Source of the DNA: an uncultured Eubacteriales bacterium | Lineage (GTDB): Bacteria > Bacillota > Clostridia > Oscillospirales > Oscillospiraceae | Direction of reading: 5' to 3' | DNA length: 44,559 nucleotides | Assembly (NCBI GenBank): GCA_900551995.1 | Contig: URXW01000011.1 | Coordinates: 1-44,559, forward strand | In this document: positions 40,232-44,559 of the stretch, in pieces | How positions within the stretch are numbered: the first letter of the stretch is position 1 | How the letters are laid out: each line of letters begins with the position of its first letter | Translations under genes and position numbers: made by a program | The notes under the pieces: generated by a model | Databases searched by the model: none | The model's input: the letters and a program-made list of their open reading frames with translations, nothing else | What the model was told of the DNA's origin: nothing

Positions 40232-41070
40232 TGATTAAGACTTCACGGCAGCTTAAGGACAAAGTCCGAAACATGGCACGAGGAGATAGTGCCAAGGCAC
40301 AACTACTGATACGCAATTATGGTATGGAACGATTCTTAGAGCGAGTATCTCTGTCGGAGCATAGGGATAATTTCATCTTAAAGGGTGGGATGCTTGTATC
40401 TGCCATGGTGGGCCTTGAAAACCGCGCCACTATGGATATTGATACGAGTATTCGCAATATGCCGCTGGATACGATAGCCGCAAAAGCAATGGTTGAAGAA
40501 ATCATTGCGGTGCCTGTTGATGACAATATCCGCTTTGAAATCAATGATTTTGGGACGATTATGGATGATGCGGAGTATAGCGGTGTCCGTATTTCCCTCA
40601 ATGCGTTTTTAGACGCAACTCGAATACCGCTGAAAATCGATATATCCACGGGAGACGCGATTACGCCAGCCGCTGTCAACTATCAATACAAGTTGATGTT
40701 TGAAGAGAGGTATATCACTCTTTGGGCGTATAACCTTGAAACGGTGCTGGCGGAAAAGATAGAAACGGTATTGTCGCGCTCGGTTCTGAATACGCGGCTG
40801 CGCGATTTTTACGATTTGTATGTTCTGCAGGATACAGGACTGGAGATTGACAAAGCCACCCTTGCGGCAGCCCTTACTGCGACTGCCCGCAAACGAGGCA
40901 GTGAGCAGGTGCTGGTGTTATATGAGCGAACGCTTGATGAAATTCGAATAAGCCCCCTGATGCGGGAACAATGGGAAAGATACCAAGGAAAAAACAGCTA
41001 TGCAGCAGGTATTGTTTGGGATGATGTGATAAGTGATATTCGTGCTCTTTGCGATGACTGCTGCAAGTAG
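40231..41070 (+). CDS. abiEii: Type IV toxin AbiEii, nucleotidyltransferase
   Basis: 279 residues. The nucleotidyltransferase core is seen as FILKGGMLVSAMVG, then RATMDIDTSI (metal-binding Asp-x-Asp), followed by IRFEINDFGTI and the later LPLKID-type strand as RIPLKIDISTGD. A C-terminal motif AEKIETVLSRSVLNTRLRDF (Lys and Arg/Asp of motifs III-IV) completes the family pattern. AbiEii-type toxins are GTP/CTP-using nucleotidyltransferases that stop growth, giving abortive infection against phage in some hosts. The operon lies in AT-richer DNA than the host genes to its left. Confidence 0.94.
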   Translation: MIKTSRQLKDKVRNMARGDSAKAQLLIRNYGMERFLERVSLSEHRDNFILKGGMLVSAMVGLENRATMDIDTSIRNMPLDTIAAKAMVEEIIAVPVDDNIRFEINDFGTIMDDAEYSGVRISLNAFLDATRIPLKIDISTGDAITPAAVNYQYKLMFEERYITLWAYNLETVLAEKIETVLSRSVLNTRLRDFYDLYVLQDTGLEIDKATLAAALTATARKRGSEQVLVLYERTLDEIRISPLMREQWERYQGKNSYAAGIVWDDVISDIRALCDDCCK

Positions 41071-41222
41071 CACCTATTCACGAGGTACACGCTTTGCGCC
41101 CGTACAGGGGCTCAGACGGGTGGATAAGCGTGGGCTACCCGTGTGCTCCTTGTCCTACTGGCTCTCGCAGTATGGCTCAGAAAAGCTCTAAGGGACAGCT
41201 GATGCTTTGCAGAAAACTCTCA

Positions 41223-41263
41223 GGCAAAAACAGGAAGGAGTTCCACTCCTTCCTGTTTTTGCC
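41223..41263 (+). terminator. Terminator of the abiE operon
   Basis: GGCAAAAACAGGAAGGAG and CTCCTTCCTGTTTTTGCC form an 18-bp perfect stem around TTCCA. The 41071-41222 interval before it has no gene I can support. Confidence 0.85.
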
Positions 41264-41477
41264 TTCTATTTCCATTTATGGATTTCGCTATCGACCTCAC
41301 CGCAAAAAGCTATTCAGATTAGATGAAGCCTCGGGCACGCGAAGCACTTCGCCTGCGCCGGTGATCAGCGGCGTGCGGGGGGTGCGTCCGCACAGGGGGC
41401 TCGGGTAGGGCGTGGTAAGCGCGAGATGTGCTGCCCTGCCTGAACCCTTTGCGGTGCGGCACAGCGGGGCTGAGGTA
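41264..41477. other. Non-coding segment downstream of rep, with GC-rich patch
   Basis: I see no gene. The part 41335-41470 is clearly more GC-rich than its surroundings and contains short repeated GGGGCTC and GGTAAGCG-like words that also occur near 41105-41130. Because it flanks the rep gene it could be part of the element's transfer or replication origin, but no known origin sequence is recognised. Confidence 0.3.
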
Positions 41478-42479
41478 CTACGAGTGGACGGCAGACTGAG
41501 CCGGAGAATGTCCTCTCTGTAGGTGAATGGCAGCTACCGCGCCTTCGATAAACGGAGCAAATCGCTCTCCATCAGGAGCCTTTATCCAGCAGAATTTATC
41601 ACCTGTTTCGGAATGTGCAATTTCGCATAGTATATCAAAGATACACGCCCAGCCGACGTGCTCTGCAAGCCTCCGCGTGATATTTATAAAATTATCAATG
41701 CGGTTTTTTGTCTTGTCGTCACGTGCCTCCAAAGGCCTTGTCAGACAGATTGGTTGTGCCTTAGAAACAATGGGTTCCCAAAAAGGAGCCAACGGCCATC
41801 TCGAGGGATTACTATCTGTCGTACTCGCCTCCTTGAAAGTGAGGTATTTACCCATAGCGGAGGCGAAAAGTATATCTATTGGTAAGCCAGACCGCACAGC
41901 ATTATCTGCGTGCTGGTTCCGAAGCTGAATCTCGGCTCGAATCCAATGCTTTCCGTGAATTTTCTGTTCGGCAGCCTTATCATAAAATCTAATAAATACG
42001 TCGCCGCCTTTGACTCCAAAAGAAACTGTCAACCCATTTTCGATTCTTTTGCCGGTACGGGTTTCCTCGTTAATTTTCAAATGCGATGTATATTTCCCTT
42101 CGTCCCGTAATTTCTTGAGTTCCCTTATATCGAGGCTACCATTGAAATCATCATATGCCAGGTCGAGGCGCGTTACATGAGCATCAGACGCAGTAGCGAC
42201 TTTGCCCAAAACGTCCCAACCAATAGAAGACTCTCGTTCGAATGTTTTGCACCCCTCGCCCGAGAGACTCACCAAGACGCCTTCTTTGTCGAACCCCTGA
42301 TGGTAAAGGGTTATTCCACCAAAGGAGAGACCGGTTTTATAATCGGCTGAAGGGCCCTTGCGACTTTCAAGAAACTGAAGATGCCTCAACCCCAATTCAG
42401 TGCAAATCTCTTGTAAGGTTAGCCCTTTTTTCGTGAACGAAAGATAATCAATATGTACGCAGTTTTTGTTCTCATTCAT
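41478..42479 (-). CDS. Rolling-circle-type replication initiator (Rep_trans/MobT-like)
   Basis: 333 residues. Segments typical of the replication initiation factor family PF02486 are CVHIDYLSFTKKGL at the start, VTRLDLAYDDFNG, and DVFIRFYDKAAEQ followed by WIRAEIQLRNQHAD. Such proteins nick a double-strand origin or oriT with a tyrosine in plasmids, phages and integrative elements (MobT in ICEs). Several tyrosines are present (for example in RFYDKA) but the catalytic one cannot be assigned with confidence. It lies head-to-tail with the excisionase gene upstream on the same strand and suggests that the element can replicate or be mobilised after excision. Confidence 0.85.
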   Translation of the reverse strand: MNENKNCVHIDYLSFTKKGLTLQEICTELGLRHLQFLESRKGPSADYKTGLSFGGITLYHQGFDKEGVLVSLSGEGCKTFERESSIGWDVLGKVATASDAHVTRLDLAYDDFNGSLDIRELKKLRDEGKYTSHLKINEETRTGKRIENGLTVSFGVKGGDVFIRFYDKAAEQKIHGKHWIRAEIQLRNQHADNAVRSGLPIDILFASAMGKYLTFKEASTTDSNPSRWPLAPFWEPIVSKAQPICLTRPLEARDDKTKNRIDNFINITRRLAEHVGWACIFDILCEIAHSETGDKFCWIKAPDGERFAPFIEGAVAAIHLQRGHSPAQSAVHS

Positions 42480-42550
42480 CGGTTAATCTCCTCTATGTGC
42501 CTGTTATCTATACCTCTCTTGTATGCCCAACCCCCCTGTTAGTAATGTGG

Positions 42551-42583
42551 GTGCTACCGGCGGATCGAAGATCCGCCGGGCAC
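42551..42583. repeat. Strong hairpin between excisionase-like and rep genes
   Basis: CCGGCGGATC (42557-42566) and GATCCGCCGG (42570-42579) form a perfect 10-bp stem with a GAA loop; GTGC and GCAC extend it after a two-base bulge. No T-run follows on either strand. Position beside rep makes it a candidate nick-site or replication-origin structure; a processing hairpin is the alternative. Confidence 0.5.
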
Positions 42584-42596
42584 CGGAAGCCTGCGC

Positions 42597-42785
42597 CTAT
42601 GCGGTGGTTCCGCGGTTTTTCCAGCTTTCAGCTTGCACCCATTTTTCGAATTCTCCAACAGGAATAACCACCCTGCGCCTTAACCAAATTGCAGGGAGTT
42701 TCCCTTCGTGAACCATTTTATAGATGGTGGGCCGGGAGACACCCAACATTTCGGCGGTCTCGGCAATTGTCAAAAATCTTCTCAT
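42597..42785 (-). CDS. Excisionase-like small HTH protein
   Basis: 62 residues from the ATG at 42785, preceded by AAAGGAGAA. It is one MerR/excisionase-type winged helix: LTIAETAEMLGVSRPTIYKM, then HEGKLPAIWLRRRVVIPVGE and EFEKW, the typical HTH_17 pattern. Such proteins act as excisionases or as small regulators next to integrases. An in-frame ATG at 42845 has no ribosome binding site. It precedes rep on the same strand. Confidence 0.9.
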   Translation of the reverse strand: MRRFLTIAETAEMLGVSRPTIYKMVHEGKLPAIWLRRRVVIPVGEFEKWVQAESWKNRGTTA

Positions 42786-42890
42786 AACAAGTTCTCCTTT
42801 GCGCTTTCTATAATTCAAAGCTACCATAAACGAAAATATTGTCAACTACCTCGAGGCCACAAATTTATAAACCCTATCTGGAACAAACAT

Positions 42891-42941
42891 TTGACTATAT
42901 TTAGCTTGTATGGTATACTACAAATAACAAGATGTAGTATA
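42891..42941 (+). promoter_or_regulatory. Promoter with overlapping inverted repeat upstream of the integrase
   Basis: TTGACT (42891-42896), 17 bases, TATACT (42914-42919). TATACTACA (42914-42922) and its inverted copy TGTAGTATA (42933-42941) overlap the -10 box. A repressor or the Xis-like protein could bind there. It is the best promoter ahead of the integrase, which would have a leader of about 260 bases. The 42942-43185 leader holds no gene I can support. Confidence 0.6.
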
Positions 42942-43185
42942 GATGCGAATGCGTGCAGAGAAAAAGTAATTAACGATTACAGGAAAGAAGGCGTTGCTAC
43001 CACAAATCATGCCTGAACCGGCCTCACAACTGAATCTTCATCCTTTTGTATATTTTCCGCTTTTTTGAATGCGATTTCCCATCCGTCGGACGGTTTGCTG
43101 CGGCAAAGACGGACGCTGCCCGTTGGGGTTCTTGGCTTTGATGCCGTTATGTTTGGATACATTTTTTTGGAAAGGATGAAGAACT

Positions 43186-44376
43186 ATGAACAAAAAGTGT
43201 TCTGACAGAGACGGCATTAGCGTTTTTAAGCGGAAAGACGGTCGTTATGAGGCGCGCGTTCTTGATACGCGGCGGTTCGGCAGCGATGGCAAAAGGAAAT
43301 ACAAGAGCTTCTATGGTGCAGCAAAAAAGGAGGCAATGGACAAAGCCATTGCCTTCCTCTACGAAGTAAAGCAGGGCGCCTACTGTGATAATAGCACAGT
43401 AACGGTTGCAGAGTGCGTAAATGAGTGGTTCGAAAAAAGAGTCAAAATGAAGCGAGAGCCGCTGACCGTTGCAAGTTATGCTGGTATCATCAAAAATCAT
43501 ATCAACCCTAATTTGGGCGGGATTCGTGTGCAGAGCTTGCAGCCGGGCGACATCGAAGATATGGCAGAAACGCTGTCAAAGAAGAAGCTCTCCCCGAAGA
43601 CCGTCAAGAACGTCATCACGGTGCTCCATACGGCTTTAGCTTATGCCGTTAAGAAGGGCGTCATTGTCAAAAATCCCTGCGAAAATTTAGACATTGAAAA
43701 GTGTAAAAAACATAAAATTACTCCGCTGCTTGACGATGAAATTCCGGCATTTCTGAAGGCCATCGAAGCGGACCCGGAGTTCAAAAACGCTTATGCTTTT
43801 TGTCTTTTCACCGGTATACGCGAGGGCGAGTGTCTTGGACTCACGTGGGACAAGGTGGACTTCAAAGGCAAGTGCATTACTGTTGAGCAGCAGCTCCAGA
43901 AGGACCGCCAAAAGAGCGGTACATACTTCATCAAAAATGCGACAAAAACGAAAAAGCAGCGCACAGTTTACTTAACGGAGGATGCGGTAGCCTGCTTGGA
44001 AGACGAGAAAAAGCGGCAGGAGGAAAATGCGAAGCTGGCCGGCGAACTGTGGGATAACGAGTGGAATTTGGTCTTTACAAACGACCTTGGCCGCTACATA
44101 ATCCCCATGACTTTTTACAAGCACTTCAAGAGAATTGCCGAAAAAATTGGGCGTCCGGATTTGCGTCCCCACGACCTGCGGCACACCTTGGCCACCGTTG
44201 CGATCGCCAGTGGTTCGGACGTGAAATCGCTACAGGGCATGCTGGGTCACACCACGGCAACGATGACGCTCGACGTGTACACCCATCCTTCGGAGAAGCG
44301 GCAACGCGAGGTGGTAGGAGGTATACAGGAGCGTTTTAGAGGACTCGCTAAAGGCGAGAAAAAACAGGGTCAGTAA
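43186..44376 (+). CDS. Tyrosine-type site-specific integrase
   Basis: 396 residues. An N-terminal DNA arm-binding region (FKRKDGRYEARVLDT) and a SAM-like core-binding domain (TVAECVNEWFEKRVKM to KKGVIVKNPCENL) precede the catalytic domain. Catalytic residues are visible: Arg in LFTGIREGECLGL, His-x-x-Arg in RPHDLRHTLATV, His in MLGHTTATMTLDVY, and the nucleophile Tyr in VYTHPS. It is a full-length Tn916/ICE-type integrase. It lies 87 bases before the 3' end of tRNA-Ser, the usual place for an integrase next to its attachment site. Confidence 0.95.
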   Translation: MNKKCSDRDGISVFKRKDGRYEARVLDTRRFGSDGKRKYKSFYGAAKKEAMDKAIAFLYEVKQGAYCDNSTVTVAECVNEWFEKRVKMKREPLTVASYAGIIKNHINPNLGGIRVQSLQPGDIEDMAETLSKKKLSPKTVKNVITVLHTALAYAVKKGVIVKNPCENLDIEKCKKHKITPLLDDEIPAFLKAIEADPEFKNAYAFCLFTGIREGECLGLTWDKVDFKGKCITVEQQLQKDRQKSGTYFIKNATKTKKQRTVYLTEDAVACLEDEKKRQEENAKLAGELWDNEWNLVFTNDLGRYIIPMTFYKHFKRIAEKIGRPDLRPHDLRHTLATVAIASGSDVKSLQGMLGHTTATMTLDVYTHPSEKRQREVVGGIQERFRGLAKGEKKQGQ

Positions 44377-44426
44377 CCACGTTTGTGGTCAAAACTATGG
44401 TCAAACCCCCATTTTGGCATAAAAGA

Positions 44427-44459
44427 AAACCCTGTAACCAGCATGGTTACAGGGTTTTT
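44427..44459. terminator. Bidirectional terminator between the integrase and tRNA-Ser
   Basis: AAACCCTGTAACC and GGTTACAGGGTTT form a 13-bp stem; T-rich runs follow on both strands. It can end both the integrase message and the tRNA-Ser transcript. Confidence 0.9.
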
Positions 44460-44462
44460 CGT

Positions 44463-44554
44463 TGGCGCAGTGGGAGGGATTCGAACCCTCGTGCCGCTTT
44501 TGACGACAACACGATTTCCAGTCGTGCTCGTTATGACCTCTTCGATACCACTGC
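44463..44554 (-). tRNA. tRNA-Ser (GGA)
   Basis: 92 bases with a long variable arm and encoded CCA. Acceptor GCAGTGG/CCACTGC, T-loop GTTCGAATC, anticodon stem-loop ACGACTGGAAATCGT with anticodon GGA. The integrase gene lies at its 3' side, so the 3' part of this tRNA is the probable attachment core. Confidence 0.96.
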
Positions 44555-44559
44555 ATATT

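Overview
The window looks like chromosomal DNA of a GC-rich anaerobic Clostridia relative, most likely a gut Oscillospiraceae-type organism. That placement is inference. It rests on strong AGGAGG-type ribosome binding sites, Gram-positive lipoprotein signals, an ECF-type vitamin transporter with a MocR regulator, a YwlG (UPF0340) protein, a SpoVK-like AAA ATPase, a C. difficile-type (S/N)PxTG sorting motif, and BspA/cohesin/dockerin surface proteins. There is no rRNA and no CRISPR array.

Region 1 (1-7702) is a carbohydrate or polyol uptake and catabolism locus. A ROK-family regulator, cut off by the window edge, diverges from a sugar-binding lipoprotein, an RbsA-type ATPase, an RbsC-type permease, an esterase, a zinc dehydrogenase resembling erythritol/threitol dehydrogenases, and an FGGY kinase. 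A strong hairpin follows the binding-protein gene. Region 2 (7758-12711) holds ywlG, an ECF S component paired with a divergent PdxR/MocR-like regulator (probably vitamin B6), a GreA-like factor, and gdhA. A run of large hairpins (12682-12953) follows. Region 3 (12964-16482) has a DMT permease, a methionine gamma-lyase-family PLP enzyme with an upstream gene of unknown function, and a GIY-YIG protein.

Region 4 (16513-20743, minus strand) is a compact six-gene operon: rpe, recR, apbE, a NusG-domain-II membrane protein, a Gx/Hpre_diP_synt_I membrane protein and an AAA+ ATPase. The apbE/NusGII/Gx trio suggests an extracytosolic flavinylation (FLEET-like) module. Region 5 (21100-27634) carries a small zinc-ribbon membrane protein, a polar amino-acid ABC transporter, an NlpC/P60 hydrolase, an AraC regulator, and a DAACS-family symporter whose substrate-binding arginine appears to be replaced by alanine.

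Region 6 (27708-39372) mixes secreted or surface proteins with housekeeping genes. It has a secreted protein with a degenerate sorting tail, a 577-residue double-HTH regulator of unknown function, a Val-Asp-Phe-Gly tRNA operon, hslO, a methyltransferase with a YerC/TrpR-like gene, and a protein carrying both a cohesin-like and a dockerin domain. It ends with a large BspA-type LRR protein whose cell-wall anchor has been split off by an apparent two-base GC insertion.

Region 7 (about 39400-44462) is AT-richer and looks like a small integrative element beside tRNA-Ser(GGA). It encodes an AbiEi/AbiEii type IV toxin-antitoxin pair with a clear operator, a rolling-circle-type Rep protein, a small excisionase-like HTH protein and a tyrosine integrase. 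A 49-bp remnant of a second abiEi copy lies upstream.
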